Below, one piece after another: positions 51,101 to 64,000 of a stretch of 64,000 bases of DNA. The position numbers and the translations under genes were made by a program. The stretch comes from Aspergillus flavus. Taxonomy: Eukaryota; Ascomycota; Eurotiomycetes; Eurotiales; Aspergillaceae. Where the stretch lies: assembly GCF_009017415.1 (NCBI RefSeq), contig NC_092403.1:1798001-1862000 (forward strand), written 5' to 3'. Position 1 is the first letter of the stretch. Each line of letters opens with the position of its first letter. The notes below the pieces were generated by a model. That model was not told the origin of the DNA and did no database searches. It saw only the letters and a list, made by a program, of their open reading frames with translations.

Positions 51101-51889
51101 ATAATATCTATAGAAAATTTATAAACTATTAATACTACTTTATTATATTATATTTAAAATTAAATTATTTATTTACTAAAGAAAAATTAAAAAATATTGA
51201 AAGTAATTTTTTTAAAAAAAAATAATATTAAAAATACTAAAGAAAATTATAGAGATTATAGTAATAATAAAAATAATTTTTAAAAAAATAAAAAAATTCT
51301 TTTGAAAGACTAGAAATAGAAAATTATTAAAATCTTTATAAAGAAATTAAAAGAATATATTTTAAATTATTAAAATTAGCTAAAATATATTTCTATTAAA
51401 TTAAAAAATATCTATTAAAAAAAAGAGTTTAATAAAATAGAAAATGAAAAGAATATAGAAAAAATATAAAAAATTAATAAGTATATTAGCTTTTTTTTTC
51501 TATAAAAATATATTAATAATTATTTAAAAAAATACTTATAAAATTTTACTAAATCAATTAAATCTATTTCATTTTTTAAAAAACGTTTATAACTCTATAA
51601 ATATTAATATATTTAATTATTTTTAAAATAATAGAGATATTATTAATTTATAACTTTAATAATATTTTTTTTTAAGAAAAGTAAATTTACTATACTATTT
51701 ATATTTTTAAAATAATTTAAAAAAATAAACATAGCTATAAAAAATATTATATTTCATAGAATTAAAAATTTTTATAATATTATTCTAAAAATATTTTATT
51801 GATATTTTAATTATTTTTTTAAAATATCAATAAAATAATATATTAGATTTCTATAATTCTATTAAATATTTTTAATAAAATTTATTTTT
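48119..51889 (+). pseudogene. A1 pol relic from the RT YxDD block to the 3' LTR
   Basis: Resumes exactly where 34885 stopped. The YxDD region (about 48127-48140) has lost a base relative to A2, shifting the frame. KLPKCNFY is intact at 48223-48246, a hallmark of Gypsy RT. A connection segment (about 48420-48560) reads KxxNKLK..FNS..IL. At 48584-48595 the codons ATA-AAT-ATT-TTA are what ACA-GAT-GCT-TCA, the start of the RNase H TDAS motif, becomes under RIP. RNase H, integrase and any spacer must fill the remainder but are not legible. No frame is open. Confidence 0.78.
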
Positions 51890-52159
51890 ATATTATATAA
51901 TTTATTAAAATAACTAGATTCTATATAAATAAACTACTAGTAGACTATTAATTTATATAATATATAAATATATTTATATTAAAATTATATAAAGAATTCT
52001 AATTTTTAAATAATTTATTCTATTATATTAAATAGAGAAATTTCTATATAATTTTAAATAATCTTAAGTTTTCTAATACTATTTTTTAAAATCTATTAAT
52101 TAAATATACTCTATAGATCTATTATCTATAGATAATAGTACACTGGCAGAGCGCTTATA
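51890..52159 (+). repeat. A1 3' LTR
   Basis: 270 bp, matches the solo LTR 31503-31773 nearly without gaps with systematic C/G to T/A replacement. The last ~20 bp keep CTGGCAGAGCGCTTATA. Confidence 0.9.
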
Positions 52160-52164
52160 ATTAT

Positions 52165-55100
52165 TAACAATAAATTATAAAAAATAAATTAATTATAATT
52201 TATAATTTAATAGATTATTTATAAAATAATATATATATTTTAATAATATTTTGATTATAAATAATATTTTTTAATTTAATCTATAATATTAAATATATTG
52301 ATAATTTAAATAAAATTTAATAATATTATTTAACTTATAAATAAATTTTATATTAATTTTAATAATTTTAATATTTAATACTATTAAAAAAATAAAGTTT
52401 TATATAAATTAAAAATAAAAGTAACTATTATATATTTTATATATATATTTTATATTAATTTTGATATAAATCTTTTTAATTATATATCAGTTTTATTTTA
52501 AAATAATAATTAATTATATTAATATATAATACATTAAATATATTATTAAATTATAATTTTATTTTTTTAATATTTATATTAAAATTAATTATTATAATAT
52601 TATTTATATATATAATAAATATAGTATTATAATAATTTATAAATAAATATTTGTTTATTTCTATAAAATAAAAATTTATTATTATAAATTAATTATAAAA
52701 TTTAAAATACTATACTTTTATAAATTATTTAAATTTATAAGAAAATAGATTTAATTTATAAATCTAATTTAATTTTTTATTTAATTAAATCTAGAGATTA
52801 TTAAATATAGATTATTTTTTATTTAAGAACTTTTTATAGAAAAATAAGCTTTATATCTATTTATATCTATTTATAATTAGATTATATAATATAAATAAAA
52901 ATAAATATATAATACTAATATTTACTATAAATAAAAAAATAATAAAAAAATTAATTCTAAGACTTAAAAAATATTTTTTACTAATTATTATATTTTATAA
53001 TTATAAATTTTATTATTAGTATTTTTTATTTTTATTTTAAATATTAATATTTTTTTATAATTATATATTTTTTAAAAAATTTAATAAATTTTTATATATT
53101 ATATTTAATATAATTATTATATTTTTTTTATAATTCATTATCATCTAAATATTTTTTATAATATAACTATTTGTTAACAAAAATAGTTTAATAAAATTAA
53201 AATAATCTTTTTTTTATTAATAATATAGATAAAAATAGATTATATTAATTTAATTATAGTTTATTACTATTATTTAAATATTTTAATAATAAAAGTAAAA
53301 ATTATTTAATAATTAATTAATTATTTATTTAAAAATATTAATTAACTAAACTAGTTAATTTATTATTAAATATATTAGATTTAAAATTATTTTTCATTTT
53401 ATTAAAATTTTAAACTGAAAGTATAATAAGTAGAAATTCTATTTATTATAATTATTAATTAGACTATTAGATAATTCAAACTCCAATTTTTTATTAATTA
53501 TGAATTTTATATTTATTTTATATAATTTATTTTAAAAATATAAAAATATACTATTTATTGAAATTTATATAATTAAAAAATATAATTTATATAATTCATA
53601 AATTAAATTTTATAATATTTTCAAATAATTTTAATTTAATTAATTTAATAACTTGATAAAATAATATAATAATTTTAAATGATTTTAAATTAAATTATCT
53701 ATCATAATATAATTTATATAAAGTCATAGTTATATTTTGGTTTAATAAAATATTTTTTATAAAAATAATTAATTTTATAATTTTTATTTATAGATTTTTT
53801 TCTATTTATAGCTTATTTATAAGACTTATATATATTTTAATTATAATTATATAATTAAAATATTTAATTATATTTTCTTTAAAATTATATCTTAAAATTA
53901 TTATTTATAAATTTTTAAATATTATTAAAATAAAATAATTTAATATTATAGTTATATTATATTTAATTATTTTAAAATTTTTTAATTCTTTTATATTTAA
54001 ATCCAGATTTAATATTACTTTAATTTCTTTTATTAATAAAAACTTATTATTTGTATTTAATAATTAATAATATAAATTATTTATTTATATATTTATTTAT
54101 ATTACTTTATTTATATAATATATAAATATATTTTAATATTAATAAATTTTTAATATTAATATTTTCTAACTATTTTAAATGAATATATAATATTTTTAAT
54201 TAATAAATATATAAAATGATAATATTAAATAATAAAATTAATTTAATTTTTATTAAATATTTTAATAGTTTACACTTAAAATATATGTTTATTTTTTTTA
54301 ATTTAACTATTATTTTATAATTTCTATAATTAATTTAATAGTTATAATATCTATAATTTTGTTATTATATTTATTATATTATATTTGTTTAATAAATCTC
54401 ATTTTTTTACAATTAATTTTATAATATTTATTTTAATAAAATAAATATATTTAATTCTTTTAGCTATAGTATATAAAATAAATTAATTTTAATTTTGAAT
54501 ATATATAATATATATATTGATATTAAATAATATTTATTAAAAAATAATTTTTGTTCTTAAAAATTAAATATATAATATAATCTATAGTAATTTATATATT
54601 ATATAAATAAAACTATTAAACTTCATAATAAAATAACTTATTATTCTAAAGTTAATAATCTAGACATTTACATTAAATTTAAAAAAAACTTTAATATTTT
54701 TAATGTTAAAACAATAGTTCTCTATAAATCTAATTATATAAATAAAATTATTATTTTTTAATTTTTTTAAATTTTATATTTATTTAAATAAATTTATTAA
54801 TATTAATTCTTTAAATAATTAATTTTTTTATAATATTTATGATAATAATAAAAATCTTTTAAAAAAGCTTTTTATTATTTTTTATTTTTTTTATATAAAT
54901 TATTTATCTATTTTAATTTTAATAATACTAGTTTATAAAATATTAAATTTTATTTTTATTTTTTTCAAATAAAAATTTATATCATTTTATTAAAAATAGT
55001 TATTTTTTTATTAAAATAATTATTTAAATATAAAATAAAAAATAAATTTTAAATTTTTTTTATACTATATAAAATAAATTATATTTTTAAAGATTTAAAT

Positions 55101-55889
55101 AACATTTTATGTATTTTGAAACTTATAATTAATATATTAAATAATATAATTAATTTAGATATATAATTTTAAATATTTTTATAATTTATAAATTAAATAT
55201 AAATAATAATTTAAAACTATTTAAATAATTAAATATTAATAAAAATAATAAATTTCTTTTATAAATAATTTTATAATTTATTTAAGATTTTATTTTAATA
55301 ATTTTAAATTAAATTATATAAAATATTAATAAATAAATAATATTAATTATTTTTTTGTTAATTTTTTTATTTTACTTTTTTTTGAATTTATTAATTTCTA
55401 TTTTTAAGATTTTCTTTCCTTTTTTAAAAAAATAAAAATACTTTCTTTTCTATTGTTACAATACATAATTAAATTATATATATTATAAATGAAGTAAATT
55501 CTATTTTTATATATTTAATATTACCAAATATTTTAAAATATAAATATTTTTTTAAAATAATTTTTTATATATTTTAAGATTTAAGATATATAGTAATATT
55601 TTTTAATTAAATTTAATAAATATTAGTATTTAGTAATAAAAATAGTTTTAAAATATTTATTATTTAATTTATTATAAATAATAGTATAAATATAAGATAT
55701 TAAATAATATAATTAATTTTTTTAATAATTAGTTTAAACATTTAAATAAAATCATTTATAAATAGTTAATAGTTTTAAATTCTAGAGAATAGTATATTAA
55801 AATTATATTATAAAAAAATTATTATTAGAATTTTAAATAGCTTTAAAAAAAAGCTAGAATAAATAATTCAAAATCTAAAAATTAAATTT
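52165..55889. other. Unassigned AT-rich DNA right of the stack
   Basis: No gene, LTR or repeat pair was recognised by eye. CpA and TpG are somewhat more frequent than inside A1, so this may be an older or differently mutated sequence. Confidence 0.5.
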
Positions 55890-56090
55890 CTAGATTTATA
55901 ATCTATAGATAAATAAAAATATAAATTTTTAAATTTTTAATAATTCTATAGATAAAAAAGACTTTTTATACTAGTCTAAGTTATATAGTTATAGATAAAG
56001 AGTCCTTATTTTAATAAAGAACTTCTAGATAACTATAATAATTAAAGATTATATAATAAATAATTAAAATCAATAAAATAATAATTTAAA
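55890..56090 (+). repeat. Family-C repeat plus tail of family D
   Basis: 55890-56060 matches 14150-14330. It runs directly into AATTAAAGATTATATAATAA, which is the reverse complement of a part of the family-D copy at about 15800-15830. The juxtaposition suggests C and D belong to one transposon, or that C is inserted in D. Confidence 0.6.
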
Positions 56091-56272
56091 GTTATATTTT
56101 AATATTATCTTTTGTTTATAGCTAAGCTCTATTAAAACTAGACTTTAGTTTATAAATATAATATTAATAAAAATTTATAGTAATTTAATAGATATATTTT
56201 AGATATTTAATATATTTTTTAATAAATTAATTATAATTAATCTATTTAACTATATATTTTAAATATAGATTT

Positions 56273-56500
56273 TATAGTAGCAGTTATCTTAGATAACTGT
56301 CAGCTTCCCTAATCCTAAAGTGGAATAGTCCTAGGCCTGGCTAGCATAAATAGAAAAGCTGAATAGAATAAATATATTAAATAACTAGATTATATAAGAA
56401 AGCTAGGATTGACTAAGTAGTAATTCTAGATTAGATAGATAGGTAGAGCTTAAGTAATCTAAGTTCTAAATTAATATCTAGTAGTTAGATAGTTAGATAA
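56273..56500. repeat. LTR-like, lightly mutated segment with terminal hairpin
   Basis: The first ~27 bases (TATAGTAGCAGTTATCTTAG..) align with the start of the A LTR after allowing for RIP. They include an equivalent terminal inverted repeat, CAGTTATC-TTA-GATAACTG at 56281-56299. Beyond that the sequence is unlike A and keeps normal C/G content to about 56,480. Probably the end of a related element family; its partner end was not found. From about 56,500 to 57,678 only unassigned AT-rich DNA is seen. Confidence 0.5.
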
Positions 56501-57678
56501 TAATCTATTTAAAAAATTAATTTAATTTAGTAGAGAATTTAGTAGCTTTTTATATTAATTTAGACTAATTTAAAATTATTAAATTAAAAAATTATTTTAT
56601 ATTTTCTAGTTTACTAAGTAACTATTTAAAATTTTTTAATTAGAAAATAATTATTTTATATTATTTAATTAAAATTATTTTAATTTTTTCTAAATAAATA
56701 ATACTCTAGAATAATTTTAGAATATTTAAAAAATAATTTTAAATAAAAAATAATTTTCTAATATATCTCTCTAAATTTAAATATCTATTTTTAAATTTAA
56801 AAATAGATATTAAATCAATACAGGAATTAATAGATAGATTATATTAAAAATTAATTAAATATAAAAAGTTAATATAGTAGATATTTAAATAAAAAAATTA
56901 AATAGATTAAAATAGAATAAATTTAATTTACACTCTAAGTATTAAAACTAGATAAATTAAAATAGAGCTTATTTATTCTAGAGCTCTAATTAGAATTAAT
57001 CTAATTAAATTAATTAGATATATTAGTCATATTTAAATAATTTATAAAAATCTAATACTTTTGATTAACTAGGTTTTTAGTTAAACTATTTGTAGTTATT
57101 TAATTAATTAGTTTTTATATAATATTTATAATTTTAGCTCTAATTTTCTATTTAAACTATTATTTTTAAATATTAATATATTTTATTTAGATTTATATAT
57201 AAAATAGTTATTTATAAATAGTTAAATAGTCTATTTATTATTATATTTTATATATATTTTTTTAATTAAAGTAGAATTTTAAATTTTTAAATAGATATTT
57301 TTACTATAGAAATTATTTATTAATACTAGTTAAAATTAGTAATTTAATTTTTATTAATTAATAAAATAATTAGTTTTTATTTTTTAGTTAATTAATCTAT
57401 AAAATTACTATATAATTTATAGATATAGTTTTTAAAGCTGTTTTTATTTAAATAATTTATAAAGATAATATCATTAGTCATAAAAAATAAAACTAGAATT
57501 AAAATTAGATATTTTAGATAGATTTAATTAATTAAGGTCTATATAATTAGAACTTAATTTTATAAATTTTATAAACAAATCTCAAATTTTATATAGATAT
57601 AAAATTATATAGTTTATAATTATTATATATATAGAAATAAAATTTAATAGATTTTTATAATATTAGATTTAGATATAA

Positions 57679-57851
57679 TATTAAATCCTCAGAGAATAGA
57701 AATTATTGATTTCTTTAGAAAAGAGGTTTTAACTATCTAGCTATCTAATCAAGAGATATTTTAATACAAGACTTAATTAAAATTTTAGAATTTATATACT
57801 TCTCTAGATCTTATATTATAAAAATTAGTATAATTTTTTAATTAAATATTA
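57679..57851. repeat. H1 left terminal repeat
   Basis: More strongly RIPed copy of the 62759-62932 sequence. Confidence 0.7.
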
Positions 57852-60800
57852 TTTTTAACTATTTATATATTTTAATAAAACTATTTTATATAATATACAT
57901 TATTCTAGAGGAATTATTAATAGATCTTTTTTTATGTCTTTTAATAGCGGTTTTCTATAAATTAATCTTTTTCTAAATTTATTAAAAGTCTTTATAAATT
58001 TAAGTATTATTATTTTATTCTCTTTTAAAATAATATATATTAGATCATTTATATTTCTAATATTAATATATATTTACTAAGATTATTATTATATATAATA
58101 AATAAAAATATTAAAAATTATATTATTATAGAAATAAAATATATAATAGTATTAAAATATAAAATAATATTATCACAATATAAAATAAAGAATTAAAATA
58201 TAAAATAAAATAATAATTGTAAAATAAATAAAAAATATTGAATTATTTTAAAAAATACAAATAATATAATGATAAAAAATACTATTATAATTATAATATT
58301 ATATACTATTATATTAAAATTAAAATAAAATATTAATAATTTTATTTAATAGTATAAATTCTATATAATTTAATGCATCTTTTTAAAAAATAGTATTATA
58401 ATTTAATATTAATATTTAATTTATATCTAAGTATAATTTCTTTTATTTAAATTGATTTATGTTTTAACTATAAATAACACAAATAGTAATATTAATATTA
58501 AAAGAATTAATTTAAAATTAAATCTTTAAAATGTTTATAAATTCATGTATAAATTATTAAATATTTTTAATTTATAGTATATTATGTATTTTAATTATTA
58601 TTTCAATCTTTTTATTTAATAAAATATTAAATAATATTATATATATTTTTGTTCTTTTATTTTTTAATCTATTTTATAAAAATTACTTGAATTTTATAAA
58701 ATTTATAGATTTTTATATTTTTTTATTTAAATAGAGTTTAAAATAAATAAAAACAATAGTTAAATATATTTTTAAATATAAATATAATAGAGTTTTTTAT
58801 TTTAAATATAATAAAAGTATATTATTTATTATAGTATTTTTTTATAAATAATTGAATTAATTTATTATTCTAGCTATAGTAACTTTTATTGTAAAAAATT
58901 AAATAAATAAATTTATAATTTTAAAGAATGATTTTAATTTCAATAAAATAAATAATTATAAACTATATTTTAACTTATATAAAAATAATAATATTTAAAC
59001 CTAAGTATATATTTGTTTAATAAAAATATATAATATAGATATATCTCTATTAATTGATCAATTTTTTCTATTTAATTATTTATTTATATATAGCATATAA
59101 TTAAAAATTTATATTGTATTCTAAAATAATTAAATATAATTAATTAAACTTTAAAATAGGATAATAAATTTTAATTTAATATAAATATAAATACAAAAGT
59201 TTAGTTATTAATAGTTAATTTTTTTTTAATAAAATATTTATTTAAATAAGAATATTGAATATATTTTAATTTAAAACTAAAATAATATATTGAAAAATTT
59301 TATTTGTAATTATTAAAATTATATTAAATTATGTTTTTTAATAATATAATAATATTACTAAGTATAAAAATATAAAAGAATATTTAATATAATAATAAAT
59401 TAAAGAATACTATATAATTTATACTATTTTATAATTATCTATCTATAACATAAATAATATCAAATATATTTATTAATTTAGTATTAAATTTTATAAAATA
59501 TTATATTTCTTAAAATTTTCAAGTTTTTTATTAATTAAATTAATTTAATTGATAATAAATCTATTTTAAACTTTTTTAAATAAAATTTTTAATATATAAA
59601 TTAATTTCTTTAATAGTAGAAATAAAATTCTATTATTAAATATAAATAATAAAATAATTAGATAAAGAAAAGTTTTATTCTTTTTAAATATTTATATTAT
59701 TATTAACTATTTACTATTATTTTTATATTTAACTTAATTAATTATTTAAACTTCCAAATAAGTAGATTTTTATTATAGTAAAAATTAGTATAGAATAGAG
59801 TATTTTAAATAAATATTTAAATTAATTAAAAATATATAAAAATAAATAAAATAAAATGTTTAGTATTATATAAATTTAATTTAATTTATAGTAAATAATT
59901 ATTTTAAATTATTATAAATATATCAATATTTAAATTAATCATAGACTTAATTTATATGTAATAAAAAAATAATATTTTATTTTAAATAATATTAATCTTA
60001 ATAATATAATCTATATAAATATATATTATTTTTTAATAATTTTTCATATAATAATAACATTTCCTAATTATTTATAGTAAATTAATATTTGTAGTTTTAT
60101 TAATTAATAATATTTTGTAAATTTGAATCAAAGTTTATTTAAAAATATAATTAATTATATATTTATTAATTTTAATAATATAGTTTTATTTTAATTCTCT
60201 AGTTTTATTGATTTATTTTATTTATTTTAAAAATTATAATTTTATAATTTCTATATTTAAAAAATAAATTAATATGTATATAAAAATAATACTTTCAATT
60301 AAAATATATAAATATAATTACTAAATTAAAATATAATTAAATTATTTTAAATATTTTATATTCTATATTTATAATATTTTTAATTATTGATTAATATTTT
60401 TATTTATTAAATAAAATAGATTTAATATTTAAATTTATTATAGATTCTAAGATTTATAATATAAATATTTTTTATTTTATAATAATTAAATTTTTATTAT
60501 ATAATAAAAAATATATTAATATAGCTAATTTATTATTTTAATATATATATTTAAATTAAGTAATATTTCTAAAAGTTATAAGTATTTTAATATTTTTAAA
60601 TTCATTTTAGTAATTATTATTTTTAATATTAATACTTTTTAATTTAATAATTAAATTAAGAAATTTAAAAAAACTTTATTAAAAGTTACTATAATCTTTA
60701 TTTTTTTATAATATTTAAAAAATTATTTTAAATAGTTAAAATATTTATTTAATATTTTTAAATAATTTACTTTTAATTGTATATATAATATACTATTTGT

Positions 60801-62758
60801 AAATTTTATTAAATATATATTTAAAAATTTTTAGTTTTTATATGTTACTAAAGTAATAAATAATTATAAATCTAAACATATTAGTTGTTAATAGAATATT
60901 AAAAATCTATGTATAATAAATATATAAAAAAAGTTTGATTATATTTATAAAAATCTTTATTTATAAAAGAATTAAATAAATATCTTTTGTACTTTTTATA
61001 TTTAAATGTTTGATACCTATAATTCTTTATATTTTATTTTTTTAGTTACTATAAATATATAAAAGATTAAATATATAAAAATTAAATATTATATATTTTA
61101 CTAAGTATATAAATTATAGATATTTATTTATATTTAATTCTATTTTTCATCTTTTTTTAAATTAAATACTAAAGTCTTTATTTTATAGAATATTTATAAA
61201 AAGTTTATTATTTTAAATTGAGAAATATTTATTTATTAAAATGATGAACTTTTTATATTGTTCTTAATTTTTTATAGAATTTTTAACTATAGTTTAATTT
61301 ATAACAATAGATTTAAATTAAAATTATAGTTAAAGTAATATTTTTTTATTATATATAAAAATAACATATTAATAAAAAATTAAAATTTAAAACTATATCT
61401 AAATATTAGTATTTAATAAATCTTCTAAATATTTCTATTTAATTTATGATACATATATATAAAATTTATATTAATTATGTAATAATAATATATAATTATT
61501 TTTATTAAAACAATTTAAATAAATAACCTTTATTTGTAAATAAACTTTTTAATATGTTAATATTAAAATTATATTTAATAATACAATTATTAAATTATTT
61601 TTAAAAAATAAATTGATATTTAAAATAATTTAGTTGTAATTTAATAAAAAGTTATATAATTATATTAATTAAATGAATAATTATTATCTTTTTATATAGA
61701 TTTATTATAATTTCTAAGATTTTAAATTATTTATTATTAAATATATTTTATATTATATTTTTATTAGATTTTAATTTAATTTATCTAGAAAATATATAGT
61801 TATATTAATATACTAATTATTTATAAAATTTTTATTAAATACTATAGATTAATATAAATTACAATTATAATATAGTATTAATCTTTAAATATTAAATCTA
61901 GTATAATTTTATTATATATTAACTATAAGAATAAAATAGTTATATTAATATAAAATATTAATAATTTTAAAATAATATTAAGTAAATATTTCTTATTATA
62001 AAGATATTTATATAATATATTATCAAAAAATATTATAGTATAATAGTTATATTATATAAATAAGTCTTAATTTAGTTAATATATAGATTTTATTTATAGT
62101 TTTGTATTTTTAATTAAAAAAAATAGTAGAAATATCAATATTAATATTAAAATCTACGTTAAAAGTAATAAAAATATTTAACATATTAAAATTAAATAAT
62201 TAGTCTTTATTTATTAAAATATCAATTATATTAAATATATAAAAAAACTTTTATTTATTTTAAAAATATAATTTTTATATATAGTTTTATATTTATTTTT
62301 ATATTTATTTTTATATTTGTAATCAATAGATTTAATATTCTATTTATAAATATTTTTAATAAAATTAATTTAAAAAGTATATAATAACTATATTAATCTA
62401 TTTTTATAAAATTAATAATTTTATAATTAATATTATTAAAATAGTTAATTTTAAAAAAATATTTTTAATATAGTTATTATGGCTATTATAAATTTCTATT
62501 TGTATTTATAGATTTATATTCATAATCCTAGAATTCCTTTATATTTTTTAAAAAACTGATTTTAATCTAAATATTAGTTAAAATATAGATTTTAATTAAC
62601 ATTTTATACAATATAATCTTATTACTTAAATATATATATATAGATTTTCTAAATTTCTAAATGAATTTTTTAAAAATAGAAAAGAGCTATAGTAGAATTA
62701 ATATAAATATAAAATTAATTAATGAAAATTAAAATTATCTCTAATATATATATATTAA

Positions 62759-62932
62759 TGTCAAATCCTTATAGGAATAAAAATTGTTAATTCTTCTAAA
62801 AAAGAGGTTCTAATTATCTAATTATCTAATAAAAACACACGTCGGTGCTATATCTAATTAGAATCTTATAGTTAATATACTTCTCTAGATCATGTGTTAT
62901 AGAAACTAATATAATTTTTTAATTAGATATTA
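62759..62932. repeat. H1 right terminal repeat, lightly mutated
   Basis: Keeps CpG- and CpA-containing words (AAACACACGTCGGTGCTATA) absent in the left copy. Confidence 0.7.
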
Positions 62933-64000
62933 ATTTTAATCTTTAAAATATTAATAATCTATAATATTATTTTTTTTCTTATAATAATAAACATTTTATA
63001 ATTTAGAGATTTAATTAATATATTTACTAGATTATTTTCTAATAGTATAAATTTGAAATAAATCTTACTAGTCTATAAAAGCTTGTATATAAAAAGTTAT
63101 TAATTATTAAACTATTTTATAGTTAATATATAGTTACTATACTAAAGAATTTTTGTATTATTTTAACTTTTTCTATAGCTTAAATTTCTAGAAATTTAAT
63201 ATTTAAAATAGTTAATTATTTTTATTATAATAAATACTTCTTTAATATATATAAATTAGAAAAATAATATAATCTTTTTGATATAATTAACTTTTCTTTA
63301 AAATTTTTATTATAATAATTATATTATTAATATAATATTATCATTATCATATTATTTAATAAAACAATATAAAAGTCTTTTTAAATAGATTTAAAATTTA
63401 TTTTTTCTAATTTTTTAAAAGTTTTATACTATAGATTTATTATCTGTTTTAAATTATATAAAATGTAATTAAGCTAGTATATTTAATTATTATCTTTTTT
63501 TATAAAATTCATTAATTAATATATAAAAATCTTTTTATTTTTTAATATTATATCAAAATAGATAGAGATGATATAATATTTATTTTTATTTTAATTCTTT
63601 TATAGCTATCGCGATAAAAAATAGTTTTAAAATATTTTTATTATTATTAAAATATATATATATTTATAATTAATTCTAGAGTATTAAAAATTATTATATA
63701 TTATTTAATAAATTTTTAAATTAGTAATATAATTTTTAAAGTTAATTTTTAAATTATATATTTAGTTATTCAATAGAATATATATATTTTTTAATTTCTT
63801 TATAATATTATATATATTAAATTTTATAATCTTTTTAATTTAAATATATATTATATTCTTTTAATATTCTATAAAAAGACATACTAGTACTTTAATATAA
63901 TTTTTAAAGATTTTAATTTTATAGATTTTTAAATAATAATTTAATTAATATCTATTTGTATAATAATTTAAAAATTCTTTATATTTTAAATTTCTCTATT
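62933..64000. other. AT-rich DNA to the window edge
   Basis: RIPed-type sequence continuing beyond the window; no feature recognised. Confidence 0.5.

Larger units (their letters stand above)
14844..52159 (+). mobile_element. Gypsy-like LTR retrotransposon A1, split by three nested insertions
   Basis: Outermost element of the stack. Its 5' LTR is in two pieces (14844-15039 and 24888-24962, together 271 bp) and its 3' LTR is 51890-52159 (270 bp). A 5-bp target duplication ATTAT flanks it (14839-14843 and 52160-52164). LTR ends are TATAA..TTATA, the RIPed form of TGTAA..TTACA seen in the unmutated copy at 31503-31773. Without F1, B1 and E1, its own sequence is about 6.3 kb. Internal order on the plus strand is LTR, gag-side region (24963-26505), start of RT (34473-34885), rest of pol (48119-51889), LTR. 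The relics and size fit a fungal Ty3/Gypsy element. It is completely inactivated by RIP, insertions and frameshifts. Confidence 0.9.
57679..62932. mobile_element. Probable LTR retrotransposon H1
   Basis: Two direct repeats, 57679-57851 (173 bp) and 62759-62932 (174 bp), share AAGAGGTTYTAAYTATCTA and ACTTCTCTAGATC. They begin TATTAAATCC / TGTCAAATCC, the latter with an LTR-like TG. The 5.25-kb spacing suits a Copia-size element. No matching target duplication was seen, and no coding motif is legible inside (57852-62758, AT-rich with more CpA/TpG than A1). Confidence 0.65.
14033..64000. other. RIP-degraded, extremely A+T-rich block
   Basis: About 50 kb running off the right edge. Base composition is overwhelmingly A and T. 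CpG is nearly absent, CpA and TpG are scarce over long stretches, and surviving C and G sit mostly in CT and AG contexts. Paired repeat copies differ mainly by C-to-T and G-to-A transitions, the expected product of repeat-induced point mutation. There is no intact open frame above background. Such blocks in filamentous ascomycetes are typical of centromeres, pericentromeres or AT-rich isochores; the sequence alone cannot tell which. No telomere repeat array is present. Confidence 0.9.

Noticed and set aside
51792..51837. 19-bp inverted repeat with 8-bp spacer
   Set aside because: Real, but short arms are expected fairly often at this A+T content, so not reported as a finding.
14033..64000. 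Mitochondrial DNA insertion or contamination as the cause of the A+T richness
   Set aside because: The block is contiguous with nuclear genes, contains nested LTR elements with target duplications and shows directional C-to-T/G-to-A changes; no mitochondrial gene was recognised.

Overview
The window is nuclear DNA of a filamentous ascomycete, most probably a eurotiomycete. Evidence for this is short spliceosomal introns of about 54-108 bp with GT..AG ends, proteins of ascomycete type, and the intergenic motif TACGGAGTA, which from memory is common in Aspergillus- and Penicillium-like genomes. The species cannot be named from the sequence. There are two very different halves.

Positions 1 to about 13,900 are an ordinary gene-dense arm of balanced composition with four protein genes: a Vps1-type dynamin GTPase (minus, 129-2645), an Abp1 actin-binding SH3 protein (minus, 3866-6475), AMP deaminase (plus, 7675-10837) and a conserved fungal protein of unknown function (minus, 11254-13176). 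I rebuilt the exons of the first three by hand from splice signals and reading-frame continuity. abp1 and amd1 diverge from a shared 1.2-kb spacer. amd1 and the unknown gene converge. Vps1 and Abp1 both act in membrane and actin traffic, but they are separate transcription units and nothing here links them functionally.

From about 14,000 to the right edge the DNA is extremely A+T rich; most lines have only a few G or C per 60 bases. No intact gene remains. CpG is nearly absent and CpA/TpG is strongly depleted, the footprint of repeat-induced point mutation (RIP) on transposons. A block of at least 50 kb like this is typical of a centromere, pericentromere or AT-rich isochore.

Hidden in the AT block is a stack of LTR retrotransposons that I could take apart by hand using target-site duplications and LTR pairs. 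A Gypsy-like element A1 (14844-52159, TSD ATTAT) is split by three later insertions. F1 (15040-24882, TSD ATATT) sits in its 5' LTR, B1 (26506-34472, TSD ATTAT) in its gag-side region, and E1 (34886-48118) in its reverse-transcriptase region. B1 carries a solo A-type LTR (31503-31773, TSD AATTA) that has escaped RIP. E1 carries a second, inverted A element, A2 (38078-45335), which itself carries a solo B LTR (40173-40843, TSD TCTAG). Removing the insertions rejoins the A1 sequence in register with A2. Right of the stack are a probable further LTR element (57679-62932) and unassigned RIPed DNA. Several strikingly perfect inverted repeats lie inside F1. RT and RNase H relics in A1 and A2 identify them as Gypsy-type; the other families are known only by their ends.
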